A DNA stretch of 54,823 nucleotides from an uncultured Collinsella sp. (GCA_902490305.1 CABUDI010000011.1:1-54823); one strand, 5' to 3'. Positions 24,493 through 32,817 are shown, counted from the stretch's first letter. Made by a program: numbers and translations. The notes: generated by a model from the letters alone, not told the origin.

Positions 24493-26491
24493 TATGGCAG
24501 AAGAACTCTGCGTCTGCTGCTCGCCAGGGGCGGAAGGTGGAGGGATCGACCTTTACGTGGGCTGCCTCGGGGACGTCGTACCATTTGACCGTGTAACCGG
24601 CGCCGTGAGAGCAAAAGACCGAGTCGGGCGTGTTGGGCAGATCGGCCTCGGGCTCATAGGCGGCCGTCTCGATTACGCGCTCGGCATCATGGCAAGCCGC
24701 ATAGCCGGCAAACTCTAGGTACAGATGTCCGCGACCACTCGTGTAGGCAGCCACCTCCAGCGCGTAATCCTGCACTTCGGATGCCGGCACGCGACCCACA
24801 AGCTTCGCCCGGTCTCCCGCCATCGTCGGCGGCTCGTACTCGGCACCCATGCGCGTGGCATCCGAGAGCGCCCGGCCCACGCACTCCCCCGGCACCTCGA
24901 GCTCAAAGCGATACCACGGCTCCAACAGTACCGCCGCGCCAGCCTCACGCGCCTGCATGAGCCCCTGGCGAATCGCGCGGTACGTGGCCTGGCGAAAATC
25001 GCCGCCCTCGGTGTGTTTGGCATGCGCACGGCCGCCCGTGAGCGTAATGCACACATCGGTGATGGGCGAGCCGGTCAGCGCGCCCAGGTGATCGCGCTCC
25101 ATGGCGTTGGTGAGTGCCAAACGCTGCCAGTTAAGATCGAGTTCGTCGGTCGAGGTCACGGTGCCAAACTGCACGCCCGAACCCGCTGGCAACGGCTCCA
25201 GGCGCAGATGTACCTCGGCATAGTGGCGCAGCGGCTCAAAGTGGCCCACGCCCTCGACCGGCTGCGAAATAGTCTCCTTATAGAGAATGCCGCCAGACTC
25301 AAACGCAACCGAAAGGCCAAAGCGATCGGCCAACACCCGCTGCACGACCTCGAGTTGCACGGCGCCCATCAGCTGCAAATGAATCTGCTCAAGATGAGTG
25401 TTCCAGCTTACGCCGAGCATGGGATCTTCGTCCGCCAACTCTGTCAGTGCTTTGAACACCGCGTGGACATCGTGTTCGCCCGGAAGCACCGTATAGGTGA
25501 GGACCGGAGCGATGACAGGCGCATCGCCCACGGGCTCCGCGCCCAAGGCATCCCCTGGGCGAACGTGCGCAAGGCCCGTCACGGCACAAATACCGCCAGC
25601 AGCAACTTCTTGGGCAAGCTCATACTTCTCGCCGTTATAGATGCGCACCTGGTCGATCTTTTGCTCCCAAGTGGAGGCGCCAGAGCATCCCTCGACAACT
25701 TGCTTTGCACGCAGTACACCGCCCGTCACCTTGACCCAGGCAAGACGCTCGCCACGGTCTCCACGACTCACGCGGTAGACTCGCGCGGCGAACTCCTGGG
25801 GCCATATTCGCTCGCGCATCAAAGCGCATATGCCGTCGAGTAGCTCTGCCACACCCTGGTCCTTGAGCGCCGAGCCCGCAAAGCAGGGAAACAACTTTCG
25901 CTCTGCGACCAGCCGCGAAAGCGTGGCAGTCGAAAGCTCCCCTGCGTCGAGAAACTCCTCGAGCGCCGCCTCGTCCAACGCAGCAGCGTCCTCCTGAACG
26001 GCACCACCCACCAACAGTTCGCTGGCATCCAGGCAGCCCTCGGAAAGACGTTGCCCAAGCTGTGCCAGCAAAACATCGCGGCCGGGATTCTCCAAATCGA
26101 TTTTGTTGATAAAGATGAACGTCGGAATGTCATAGCGCGCAAGCAGGCGCCACAGGGTTTCGGTGTGCCCCTGCACGCCGTCGTTGGCACCCACAACCAA
26201 AATCGCATAGTCGAGCGCGCGCAGCGTGCGCTCCGCCTCGGCCGAAAAATCGACGTGGCCGGGCGCATCCACAAGCATGACGTGGGTATCGCCGTGGTCG
26301 AGCACGGCCTGCGACGAGAAGATCGTAATGCCGCGCTCGCGCTCGATCGCGTTAGTGTCCAGATGCGAATCGCCATCGTCCACGCGGCCGCGCTTGCGAA
26401 TGCGACCCGCGTTGAACAACATGGTCTCGGCCAACGTGGTCTTGCCGGCATCGACATGCGCCAAGATTCCAACGACTGCCTGCTTCGACAT
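24488..26491 (-). CDS. TetM/TetO-type ribosomal protection GTPase homologue
   Basis: 667 residues, EF-G-like. G1 AHVDAGKTT, G2 RERGIT, G3 DAPGHVDF, G4 NKID; then the beta-barrel domain, an EF-G III/IV-like region (HLQLMGAVQLEVVQ, GGRAHAKHTEGGDFRQATYRAIRQG) and a C-terminal tail. Length and order match Tet(M)/Tet(O) (about 640) rather than EF-G (about 700). Chromosomal homologues are widespread in Coriobacteriia and clostridia and need not give tetracycline resistance. No conjugative-transposon genes or leader attenuator accompany it, and its GC resembles its neighbours. It likely removes bound drugs from, or rescues, stalled ribosomes. On the same strand as the AAA ATPase and UvrA2 genes. Confidence 0.85.
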   Translation of the reverse strand: MSKQAVVGILAHVDAGKTTLAETMLFNAGRIRKRGRVDDGDSHLDTNAIERERGITIFSSQAVLDHGDTHVMLVDAPGHVDFSAEAERTLRALDYAILVVGANDGVQGHTETLWRLLARYDIPTFIFINKIDLENPGRDVLLAQLGQRLSEGCLDASELLVGGAVQEDAAALDEAALEEFLDAGELSTATLSRLVAERKLFPCFAGSALKDQGVAELLDGICALMRERIWPQEFAARVYRVSRGDRGERLAWVKVTGGVLRAKQVVEGCSGASTWEQKIDQVRIYNGEKYELAQEVAAGGICAVTGLAHVRPGDALGAEPVGDAPVIAPVLTYTVLPGEHDVHAVFKALTELADEDPMLGVSWNTHLEQIHLQLMGAVQLEVVQRVLADRFGLSVAFESGGILYKETISQPVEGVGHFEPLRHYAEVHLRLEPLPAGSGVQFGTVTSTDELDLNWQRLALTNAMERDHLGALTGSPITDVCITLTGGRAHAKHTEGGDFRQATYRAIRQGLMQAREAGAAVLLEPWYRFELEVPGECVGRALSDATRMGAEYEPPTMAGDRAKLVGRVPASEVQDYALEVAAYTSGRGHLYLEFAGYAACHDAERVIETAAYEPEADLPNTPDSVFCSHGAGYTVKWYDVPEAAHVKVDPSTFRPWRAADAEFFCHR

Positions 26492-26685
26492 GGCTCTCCT
26501 CTTATTACAAGCTACAAGCCCATCGCACGCGGCAACGGGCGTCCTCGTTCCACACTGGATGATACAATTTACGAGCCGGCGGGCGAAGCGGGCCCTATCC
26601 CCCGACCGAGCTCATCGCTCCGCGTTGCCGCGCGGTGATTTTCGTAGGTTCGCGCCTTGCGAAAGCCGGCTTGCAAAACAGCCTG

Positions 26686-26723
26686 CGAACGAAAATGGCC
26701 CCACCCGGGGCCATTTTCGTTCG
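26686..26723 (-). terminator. Long hairpin in the GNAT/GTPase intergenic region
   Basis: Perfect 17-bp arms beginning CGAACGAAAATGGCCCC (26686-26702) with the mate at 26707-26723 and loop ACCC. It follows the minus-strand GNAT stop by 28 bases. The T-rich part is within the stem rather than after it. Apart from this hairpin, 26492-26751 shows no gene. Confidence 0.6.
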
Positions 26724-26751
26724 TGCAAATTGTTGACACGCGTCCCCGCTC

Positions 26752-27240
26752 TTATGCCTCACGCAGCCAGTCAAACGCCACGCGCGGGGTACCGTCGGAC
26801 ACATACACGATGCCGGCGCGCTCAAACCCCGCCTTAATACTCGCACCCCGCATGGGCAGGTTATCCTGATGCGTGTCGATACGCAGGTGATCGGCACGCT
26901 CTTTGGCAAAGGCAAACATCGCGGCCGCGATACCGTGCGCGGTGCCGTCGGACGCCACACGGTGCAGCACGGCGTACGGAGTGTCGCTGCGCCATTGCCC
27001 GTCCTCAATTACGTCATAGCACTCGTCCGGGCCCGGTAAAAAGGCAAACGTCGCCACCACGCGGCCGTCGACTTCACACACATAGCTGCCACCGGCGGCG
27101 ATATCGGCAGCCAGCTGCTCGGCAGAAGGCGTGCCCTCGGGCCACTGCGTGGCGTTGCCATGCGCGCGCATAAAGGCGCGGGCCGTGTCATAGATAGCCA
27201 TGACGGCGGGAATGTCGGTATCGAGGGTTTTTCTGATCAT
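26752..27240 (-). CDS. GNAT-family N-acetyltransferase
   Basis: 162 residues from the ATG at 27240 (a GTG at 27243 is the codon before it; GAGG serves either). GNAT fold: beta1/alpha1 MIRKTLDTDIPAVMAIYDTAR, an alpha2 region with NATQWPEG, beta4 HRVASDGTAHGIAAAMFAFAKERA where the acetyl-CoA pyrophosphate loop (Q/RxxGxG/A-like, SDGTAHGI) lies, and a late DTHQDNLPMRG segment typical of YjcF/YkkB-like acetyltransferases. Substrate unknown. Divergent from a zinc-finger miniprotein gene, with an inverted repeat between the two. Confidence 0.78.
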   Translation of the reverse strand: MIRKTLDTDIPAVMAIYDTARAFMRAHGNATQWPEGTPSAEQLAADIAAGGSYVCEVDGRVVATFAFLPGPDECYDVIEDGQWRSDTPYAVLHRVASDGTAHGIAAAMFAFAKERADHLRIDTHQDNLPMRGASIKAGFERAGIVYVSDGTPRVAFDWLREA

Positions 27241-27263
27241 CACGCGGCGACCTCACGTTTATT

Positions 27264-27291
27264 GGTATCACTTTGATTGGGCAATGATACC
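27264..27291. promoter_or_regulatory. Inverted repeat in the divergent GNAT / zinc-miniprotein promoter region
   Basis: GGTATCA (27264-27270) and TGATACC (27285-27291), separated by 14 bases, lie 24 and 27 bases from the two divergent starts. The sites could be a shared operator or overlapping -10 boxes (TATCAT on the minus strand). Confidence 0.45.
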
Positions 27292-27317
27292 AGCGTTTGG
27301 AGAGAGGCACGAAGCAG

Positions 27318-27614
27318 ATGGGGAGCAAAAAGCGAGCCGCTTGGTCAAAAGCCAAAAGCGAGTTTTTGGGCGCTGCCACGGGCGGCGATATGAGCGACCT
27401 GTTTGCGCGCGAAGACGAGCGCCGCGACACCCTGAACGCCGAGCGCGACGAGGCCTGGCGCTACAAATCGTGCGAGCGCAAAAACCGTTACGACACGCGC
27501 GCCGAGGCCGAGGCAGTTATGGCCGACTGCGAAAGCCGCGGGCGGCGCGGTTTGGCCTGCTACAAATGCGAATACTGCGGCGGCTGGCACCTGACATCGC
27601 ACCCTTGGAAATAG
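27318..27614 (+). CDS. Small zinc-finger-like protein
   Basis: 98 residues from the ATG at 27318 (AGAGG ten bases upstream; the TTG at 27297 is less likely). The N-terminus is basic and acidic by turns. The C-terminal half reads CERKNRYDTRAEAEAVMADCESRG, then YKCEYCGGWHLT: a CxxC plus WH(L)T motif often seen in small phage- and plasmid-encoded zinc-binding proteins, with C-(x)n-C-(x)n-CxxC possible ligands. Probably nucleic-acid binding. Divergent from the GNAT gene and converging on rsmJ. No close function can be named. Confidence 0.65.
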   Translation: MGSKKRAAWSKAKSEFLGAATGGDMSDLFAREDERRDTLNAERDEAWRYKSCERKNRYDTRAEAEAVMADCESRGRRGLACYKCEYCGGWHLTSHPWK

Positions 27615-27662
27615 GCACCGCATCGGCACGGCACCGACGGAGCGCCAACCATCGCACGCAAG

Positions 27663-28367
27663 CTACGGGCGCGGCGGCACCAAGACATCGTAACGAACGG
27701 CCTTGCCCGCAAGTTGATAGCTCGGCTTAACACCGGCAAGCAGTGGCCCCTTCACCGGCCGCTTGATAACCAACTTGCGCGGATGCACCGCGAGCGCAGC
27801 CTCGACCAGCGTCTCTTCATCGGCACACGGCTGCTCCAAATGATGCAGCAGTTGAAACTTCTTTTTGACCGCCGCGCTCTTGGTGCGCTCGGGGAACATG
27901 GGGTCTAGATATACCACATCGGGCGCGACGAGCTCGCCCTGCTCGACCAGCTCAGCCGTATGGCGAAGACCGGCAATACTATCCTCGCCCGCGTGCAGGC
28001 GCATGCGCGCCACGGCATCCGCAAGCGCCGGGTCTTTCACGGCACGATCCAGTGCATCCTGAAGGAGCGCCGCGATTACACAGTCCTGCTCATATAAATC
28101 GACCATAAAGCCCGCGGCGGCAAGCAGCAGCGAATCCTCACCAAAACCTGCCGTGGCATCGATTGCCCACGGACGCTCGACGCCTTTCGCGCGCGCGGCC
28201 TTCACCAGCAGCTCCTGCTGCAAACGGCCCTGCTTGAGTCGCGGAAGCATGCGGGCAAAATCGGCTCGCAGCTCCATCGTGCCATCGGTGAGCGTGAGGC
28301 CCTCGGGTGTCCTGGTCAACTCGAGCCCAGCAGCTTGAGCAACAGCAATAGGATCGGCAACGCCCAT
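27663..28367 (-). CDS. rsmJ: 16S rRNA (guanine(1516)-N2)-methyltransferase
   Basis: 234 residues. The ATG at 28367 has AAGGAG (28373-28378 on the minus strand) in front; the GTG two codons upstream overlaps that site and is not used. The RsmJ/DUF548 pattern is clear: RADFARMLPRLKQGRLQQELLVKAARAKG, the AdoMet loop AIDATAGFGEDSLLLAAAG, and the catalytic-site motif VYLDPMFPERTKSA (equivalent to DPMFP in E. coli YhiQ). It methylates G1516 in the 30S decoding region. A -10-like GACAAT at 28434-28439 overlaps the end of the upstream miniprotein gene. Confidence 0.85.
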   Translation of the reverse strand: MGVADPIAVAQAAGLELTRTPEGLTLTDGTMELRADFARMLPRLKQGRLQQELLVKAARAKGVERPWAIDATAGFGEDSLLLAAAGFMVDLYEQDCVIAALLQDALDRAVKDPALADAVARMRLHAGEDSIAGLRHTAELVEQGELVAPDVVYLDPMFPERTKSAAVKKKFQLLHHLEQPCADEETLVEAALAVHPRKLVIKRPVKGPLLAGVKPSYQLAGKAVRYDVLVPPRP

Positions 28368-28431
28368 GGGCACTCCTTAACAAGTAAAACGACTACGCGG
28401 GGTGCCGTTCGTGCCGGCACCCGACTGTTCG

Positions 28432-28575
28432 CTATTGTCCCACATGAGACATGGCCCACAGCATCCCAATGCAAAGCACCGCCATCAATCCCGTGCACAC
28501 AGCAGCGATCACAGAATCACTCATGCGCCTTCCCAACGACCGCGGCTCACGCACCTGCTCTGCTCCGTACATCAT
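28432..28575 (-). CDS. 47-residue single-pass membrane miniprotein
   Basis: A short frame with an excellent ribosome binding site (AAGGAGG, 4 bases before the first ATG at 28575 and 7 before the second at 28572). The product starts MMYGAEQVREPRSLGRRMSD and continues with one hydrophobic helix (about residues 21-42, SVIAAVCTGLMAVLCIGMLW) before ending SHVGQ. Positive charges precede the helix, so an N-in orientation is expected. Two cysteines lie in the membrane. No family recognised. It lies 64 bases upstream of rsmJ on the same strand; the stop codon overlaps a possible rsmJ promoter. The rest of 28576-28804 shows only a promoter-like box. Confidence 0.65.
   Translation of the reverse strand: MMYGAEQVREPRSLGRRMSDSVIAAVCTGLMAVLCIGMLWAMSHVGQ
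28434..28439 (-). promoter_or_regulatory. Candidate -10 element for rsmJ
   Basis: GACAAT on the minus strand, 66 bases before the rsmJ start, within the last codons of the 47-residue ORF. Confidence 0.35.
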
Positions 28576-28730
28576 GGTTCCTCCTTCAGTCCAGCCCTTA
28601 CCATGGCCTCATCATCGCAGTGCCGCGCATACGCTGCCATCGATTTGGCTTACGCCCAGCTTTCCTTTTTGAAAGGTTGAATCGTACAGGCTTCAAAGCG
28701 CTTTCAAACGCATGCACGCCGCCGTTGAAC

Positions 28731-28736
28731 TACAAT
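28731..28736 (+). promoter_or_regulatory. Candidate -10 element for the four-helix membrane protein gene
   Basis: TACAAT, 68 bases upstream of the start at 28805; member of the recurrent -10-like set. Confidence 0.35.
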
Positions 28737-28804
28737 GTGCTTCACCATATGTGCTGTACATGGGGCACGACGAGGTCGTCCTGCCCACATCGAAAGGACC
28801 AGTT

Positions 28805-29206
28805 ATGAGCGCCGCTCGCAAGACACTCAAAATCCTTGCCCTGATTTATTTTGTTCTGGGCATCGCCAGCCTCGTCATTGGAATCGCCGGCATCGCCACC
28901 GGCAAGCTCGAGTCCACCTACGGATCGAACGCCGTGCTCGCCGCCGTCGTGATTATCGCCAAGGGCCTCGTCGACCTTGCCGCAGGCGTTGCGGGCATCA
29001 AGGGCGCCAACAAGCCTTCGCAGGTGGATGGCGCGTTTAAGCTCGGCATTATTGCCGCCGTCACCACGCTCGCCCAAGCAGCGCTCACGCTCCCCGCACT
29101 CGGCGGCAGCGCCGTCAACATCGGCGCCTTTGTCATCGTGGTGTACGACCTGTTCTTTGTTCAGCAGGCACACGCCATTAAGGCCGAAAACAAGGACCGC
29201 CTGTAG
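28805..29206 (+). CDS. Four-helix integral membrane protein of unknown function
   Basis: 133 residues. The start at ATG 28805 is supported by AAAGGA eight bases upstream; the longer frame from 28712 has no site. Four hydrophobic segments: about 8-32 (ILALIYFVLGIASLVIGIAGIATG), 43-62, 75-97 and 102-123, with short loops and a charged tail (KAENKDRL). No catalytic or binding motif is visible. It resembles small conserved membrane proteins found in gut Coriobacteriia, based on general appearance only. Closed by a terminator at 29245-29280. Confidence 0.7.
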   Translation: MSAARKTLKILALIYFVLGIASLVIGIAGIATGKLESTYGSNAVLAAVVIIAKGLVDLAAGVAGIKGANKPSQVDGAFKLGIIAAVTTLAQAALTLPALGGSAVNIGAFVIVVYDLFFVQQAHAIKAENKDRL

Positions 29207-29244
29207 GCACCTGTCTCCCATAGCCCCTGCTATCAAGCAGCTAA

Positions 29245-29280
29245 AAAGGGCCGATCGCGCATCTCCACGGTCGGCCCTTT
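29245..29280 (+). terminator. Intrinsic terminator after the four-helix membrane protein gene
   Basis: AAAGGGCCGA (29245-29254) pairs with TCGGCCCTTT (29271-29280); the stem itself ends in T-run. Confidence 0.8.
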
Positions 29281-29297
29281 ACGTTTGCCTAGATAAA

Positions 29298-29332
29298 ACC
29301 TACCAAAATAAACCTGTCCTTTTTTGGCAGGT
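29298..29332 (-). repeat. Family A palindromic repeat serving as rlmA terminator
   Basis: Third copy of the CCTGCCAAAA...TTTTGGCAGG unit (one T-for-C change gives GGTAGG). On the minus strand it starts two bases after the rlmA TAA stop and ends in TTTTATC, so it has the complete form of a rho-independent terminator. Confidence 0.75.
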
Positions 29333-29334
29333 TG

Positions 29335-30150
29335 TTAGCTGTGGCGGTACTCGGCGATGATGAAGTCGATATCGGTTTGGAGCGTGTCCAGGTTTGCCAG
29401 GCGCTCTTTGTCGGCAGGGCGCGTGCGGTAGTAGTACGGCGTCATCTGGAAAACCGCCTCGATGTCGGCCTGGGTCTGGAGCGTAATGTTCGCAGACACC
29501 CGCTGCGTTCCGACCAACTCGAGCTCGGTGGTCTTCGGCAGCTTCTCATCGTTAAGGTACGGCGTGTCGTAGAGCACCTCTTTGAGCCCAAACAGATGAC
29601 GGGCGCCCGGCACCACGGTGTAGAGCGAGCCCTCGGGCGCCAGCACGCGAGCAAACTCGCGCTCGTTAAAGGGGGCAAAGAGCTCGGTCACCATATCGAA
29701 GGCGCCATCGGCCACGGGGATATCCTTCATGTTGGCCACAAAATAGGTCGCATCGCCGCGCTTGGCGGCCAGGCGCACCATCTCTTTACCCAGGTCAAAG
29801 CCGTAAGCATCCACGCCCGAAACCGCGCCCATGGCACTGGTGTAGTAGCCCTCGCCGCAGCAAATATCGAGCAACGTCATGGGGCCGTTCGTTGACGCGG
29901 CACGGCCAGACACCCGCTCGCGCACCAGCTCAACCATCGCATCGCGCAACGGCGCGTAGTATCCGCGGTTCAGAAAGTCACGACGGCTACGCGCCTGCGA
30001 CTTGGGATCGCCCATGGAGTCGCCGCTCTTGGATGAGCGCAGCAGATATAGATAGCCCTCGCGCGCACGGTCAAACCGGTGTCCGCCCGCGCATGCAGCA
30101 CCGCGCTCATCGTCCACCAACGGTTCATGGCAAACGGGACACAACAACAT
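29335..30150 (-). CDS. 23S rRNA (guanine-N1)-methyltransferase, RlmA family
   Basis: 271 residues. The N-terminal zinc ribbon has CPVC (residues 4-7), then Cys20 and His24 (ACAGGHRFDRAREGYLYLL). The AdoMet-binding Rossmann domain begins TLLDICCGEGYYT, with FDLGKEMVRLAAKRG and the AnAPFNxxEFARVLAPEG-like segment (FAPFNEREFARVL). This is the layout of RlmA(I)/RlmA(II), which methylate G745 or G748 in helix 35 near the macrolide site; which of the two cannot be decided by eye, although the family can affect tylosin or viomycin response. It ends in a family A repeat and is divergent from the MATE gene across a family B repeat. Confidence 0.85.
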   Translation of the reverse strand: MLLCPVCHEPLVDDERGAACAGGHRFDRAREGYLYLLRSSKSGDSMGDPKSQARSRRDFLNRGYYAPLRDAMVELVRERVSGRAASTNGPMTLLDICCGEGYYTSAMGAVSGVDAYGFDLGKEMVRLAAKRGDATYFVANMKDIPVADGAFDMVTELFAPFNEREFARVLAPEGSLYTVVPGARHLFGLKEVLYDTPYLNDEKLPKTTELELVGTQRVSANITLQTQADIEAVFQMTPYYYRTRPADKERLANLDTLQTDIDFIIAEYRHS

Positions 30151-30186
30151 GGCTACTCCTTAGCGCGAACAACACAACGCCCACTA

Positions 30187-30318
30187 TTGTCGCACGCCTT
30201 CCCCACCTAGTCATTGGGGACGTTCTTGAATGACTAGTCGTTTAAGGACGTCCCCAATGACTACAAGGAGTGTCCCCAGCTGCCGGCAGAAAAGGAACGT
30301 CCCTAAGTGCCGACTGGT
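30187..30318. repeat. Family B palindromic repeat between rlmA and the MATE gene
   Basis: TAGTCATTGGGGACGTTCTT (30209-30228) and AAGGACGTCCCCAATGACTA (30245-30264) are inverted, with a small GACTAGTC palindrome between them. Degenerate fragments follow (GTGTCCCCAGCTGCCGGCAG near 30271; ACGTCCCTAAGTGCCGACTG near 30299). The left flank TATTGTC-CACGCC is shared with the second locus at 44594-44709 and supplies a possible -10 (GACAAT) for rlmA. Confidence 0.75.
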
Positions 30319-30382
30319 TGCATTAGGAGTATCATCGTCTGCGCAAATAAGCACGATATAGCATGTTAGAGATTGAGAGCGT

Positions 30383-31765
30383 ATGGCTGATACCGCATCT
30401 AAGCACATCGATATGACCACCGGCTCGCTGTGGCGCAATATTCCCCTGTTCGCCTTCCCCGTGGCCGCCACGAGCATCTTGGAGCAGCTGTCGAACCTCA
30501 TCGCCACGGTCATTATCGGCAACTTCTCGGGCGACCAGGGAACCCTCGCCATGGCGGCGGTCGGCTCCAATGTTCCGCTTACCAGCCTTATGCTCAACCT
30601 GTTTATTGGCATGTCGCTTGGCTCCAACGTGGTCATCGCCAACGCTATCGGCCGCGACGATCAGAGCATGGTCAAACGCGCCGTCCATACCTCGATCTTA
30701 ATGGCGCTCGTGGGCTTTATCGTCATCGCGCTGGGCGAGATCTTTGCCGAGCCCATGCTCGCCGCCCTCAACGTTCCCGCCGAAACCATGCCGCTCGCTT
30801 CGCTCTACCTGCGCGTCTTTTTGCTGAGCATGCCCTCGATCTTGCTCTACAACTTTGAGGCTGCGATCTTCCGCTCCGTCGGCATCACCCGCATGCCGCT
30901 GCAGGCGCTTGCCGTGTCCACCGTCCTCAACATTGGCCTGGACCTCATCTTTGTCCCCGTACTCCACTGGGGTGTCGCGGGCGTCGCCATCGCCACCGCC
31001 ATCGCCTACACCGTCAGCGCCGCCACACTCTTTATCCGCCTGCTCAAGACCGACTCCGTCGTCCGCGTCACCCCACGCGACCTGGCTATCGACCCCGTCG
31101 CCCTCAAGCGCATCGTCAAGATCGGCCTGCCAGCCGGCATCCAAAGCGCCGTCTTTGCCGTAGCCAACATCATCATCCAGTCCGCCATCAACAGCCTGGG
31201 CACCGAGGTCATGGCGGCATCGAGCGCCGCCATGAGCTTGGAGTACGTATGCTACAACCTGCTCAACAGCTTTAGCCAGGCGTGCACCACCTTTGTGGGA
31301 CAAAACCACGGTGCCCGCCAGATCGACCGCTGCACCAAAACGCTCAAGGTCTGCCTGGTCGAAGGCGGTATCGTCGCGCTCACCACGATCATCGTTATTG
31401 TCGGCCTGGGGCGCGAGATCTTGTCGCTGTTCAACAGCGATCCCAACATCGTCTCGATCGGCTATATCCGCGTGTGCTCGATCTTCCCGGCGTACGCCTT
31501 TAGCATGTTCTACGAAAACATGTCAGGCTACCTGCGCGGCTTTGGCATCTCGCTCACACCCGCCCTCATCACCATGATCTGCGTCTGCGGCATCCGCTTC
31601 TACTGGGTGTTCTGCGTGTTCCCGCACTTCCGCACCTTTGCGAACATCATGATGGTCTACCCCATCAGCCTGGGCACCACGGCGTTCTTTATGGTCGTGG
31701 CGGTACTACTTTGCCACCCGGCACGCACCTATCGCGCCACCCAAGCCAAAGCGACAGCCCGCTAA
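30383..31765 (+). CDS. MATE-family multidrug/toxin efflux transporter
   Basis: 460 residues, about 12 membrane helices in two six-helix MatE halves. Typical segments: GSLWRNIPLFAFPVAATSILEQLSNLIATVIIG (N-half TM1-2), MAAVGSNVPLTSLMLNLFIGMSLGSNVVIANAIG, and VMAASSAAMSLEYVCYNLLNSFSQACTTFVGQNHGARQ in the C-half. Length is normal for a sodium- or proton-coupled exporter of cationic compounds; substrate unknown. The ATG at 30383 has GAGAG upstream. Monocistronic; it converges on a LysR gene with only 27 bases between stops and no visible hairpin. Confidence 0.88.
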   Translation: MADTASKHIDMTTGSLWRNIPLFAFPVAATSILEQLSNLIATVIIGNFSGDQGTLAMAAVGSNVPLTSLMLNLFIGMSLGSNVVIANAIGRDDQSMVKRAVHTSILMALVGFIVIALGEIFAEPMLAALNVPAETMPLASLYLRVFLLSMPSILLYNFEAAIFRSVGITRMPLQALAVSTVLNIGLDLIFVPVLHWGVAGVAIATAIAYTVSAATLFIRLLKTDSVVRVTPRDLAIDPVALKRIVKIGLPAGIQSAVFAVANIIIQSAINSLGTEVMAASSAAMSLEYVCYNLLNSFSQACTTFVGQNHGARQIDRCTKTLKVCLVEGGIVALTTIIVIVGLGREILSLFNSDPNIVSIGYIRVCSIFPAYAFSMFYENMSGYLRGFGISLTPALITMICVCGIRFYWVFCVFPHFRTFANIMMVYPISLGTTAFFMVVAVLLCHPARTYRATQAKATAR

Positions 31766-31792
31766 ACACCGCACTCAACGCCACGACAGTCA

Positions 31793-32659
31793 TTAATTGA
31801 CAATATGCGAGCTCATATAGTCGATAAAGCGCCTCGTGGCGATAGGCATGGTGTCCCAGCTGCGCCAGGCGGCCACCACGTCGCGCGAGGGGGCATGCAC
31901 GATGGGCCGCACACGAATATCGGCTCGCATGCCCTCCACAGTACGACGGTAGAGCATGCTCACGCCTAGGCCCTCCTCCACCATCGCCATGATGGTGTAG
32001 TCGTCAGTCACCTCGCTCGTCACGTGCGGCGACAGCCCATGCGCCGCAAATGCATCGAGCACCAGGCTCTGTTCGCCCTCATCCAGCAGTACAAACGGCT
32101 CGGACGCCAGGTCGGCGAGTGTCACCTTTTCCTTTGCCGTCAGCGGATGCGCGGCCGGCAACAATGCCACCAACTCGTCGTGATAGACCACGCGCTTCTC
32201 GAGCCCAGCGGTAAATCCGCGTGCCGTAAAGCAAAAATCAACCACGCCATCGTGCACCCACTGGGCGTTGCGCGTGTAATCGCCCTGCTTGAGGGTAAAG
32301 CGTACGCCCGGGTGCAGGGCTCCAAAATCGCGGATCACGCGCGGCAACACGGTTCGACTCACGTTGGTAAACGTCGCGATGCGAATATCAGTCGACGAAA
32401 GCCCCAGCAGCTCCTGCCGCTTGCCCTCGAGCTCGAGCTCGGCGGTCACAATCTGGCGCAGGTACGGCAGATATTGTTTACCGTCGCGCGTAAGCGAAAC
32501 GCCCTGCTTTCCGCGCTCGATAAGCGTGGTGCCCAGCTCGCGCTCGAGCGCCTTGACGGCCTGGCTCACCGCACTTTGCGTATAGCCCAACTCGTCCGCC
32601 GCGCCTTTAAGGCTGCCGCGGTCGACCACCATACAAACAATCTGATACCGCGATGCCAT
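31793..32659 (-). CDS. LysR-type regulator, probably of the divergent EamA transporter gene
   Basis: 288 residues. Helix-turn-helix at residues 1-60 (GSLKGAADELGYTQSAVSQAVKALERELGTTLIER), then an effector domain (about 88-285) with IRIATFTNVSRTVLPRVI and VVYHDELVALLPAAHPL. Divergent from an EamA/DMT transporter across 158 bases, the classic arrangement for a LysR regulator and its target. The gap is AT-rich, holds AAAACGTTTT (32687-32696) and several imperfect dyads, but no single convincing operator. GAGGC serves as the ribosome site. Confidence 0.82.
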   Translation of the reverse strand: MASRYQIVCMVVDRGSLKGAADELGYTQSAVSQAVKALERELGTTLIERGKQGVSLTRDGKQYLPYLRQIVTAELELEGKRQELLGLSSTDIRIATFTNVSRTVLPRVIRDFGALHPGVRFTLKQGDYTRNAQWVHDGVVDFCFTARGFTAGLEKRVVYHDELVALLPAAHPLTAKEKVTLADLASEPFVLLDEGEQSLVLDAFAAHGLSPHVTSEVTDDYTIMAMVEEGLGVSMLYRRTVEGMRADIRVRPIVHAPSRDVVAAWRSWDTMPIATRRFIDYMSSHIVN

Positions 32660-32817
32660 CGTGCCTCCACATCAATGCAGCCGTAAAACGTTTTGCCAGC
32701 GCTTTTCGCGCCTACTTTAGCGTTTCTTAATCATACTGAAGATACATTCGCTTTACTACATCAACATCTGAGAGCAGAATCCTTTGTGCGAAACCGTTCT
32801 GTAACAAAAGGAGTCCC

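Noticed and set aside
24488..26491. Acquired tetracycline resistance gene (tetM/tetW) on a mobile element
   Set aside because: The protein has the family architecture, but no conjugative transposon genes, leader peptide attenuator or base-composition shift surround it. Chromosomal homologues of unknown phenotype are common.
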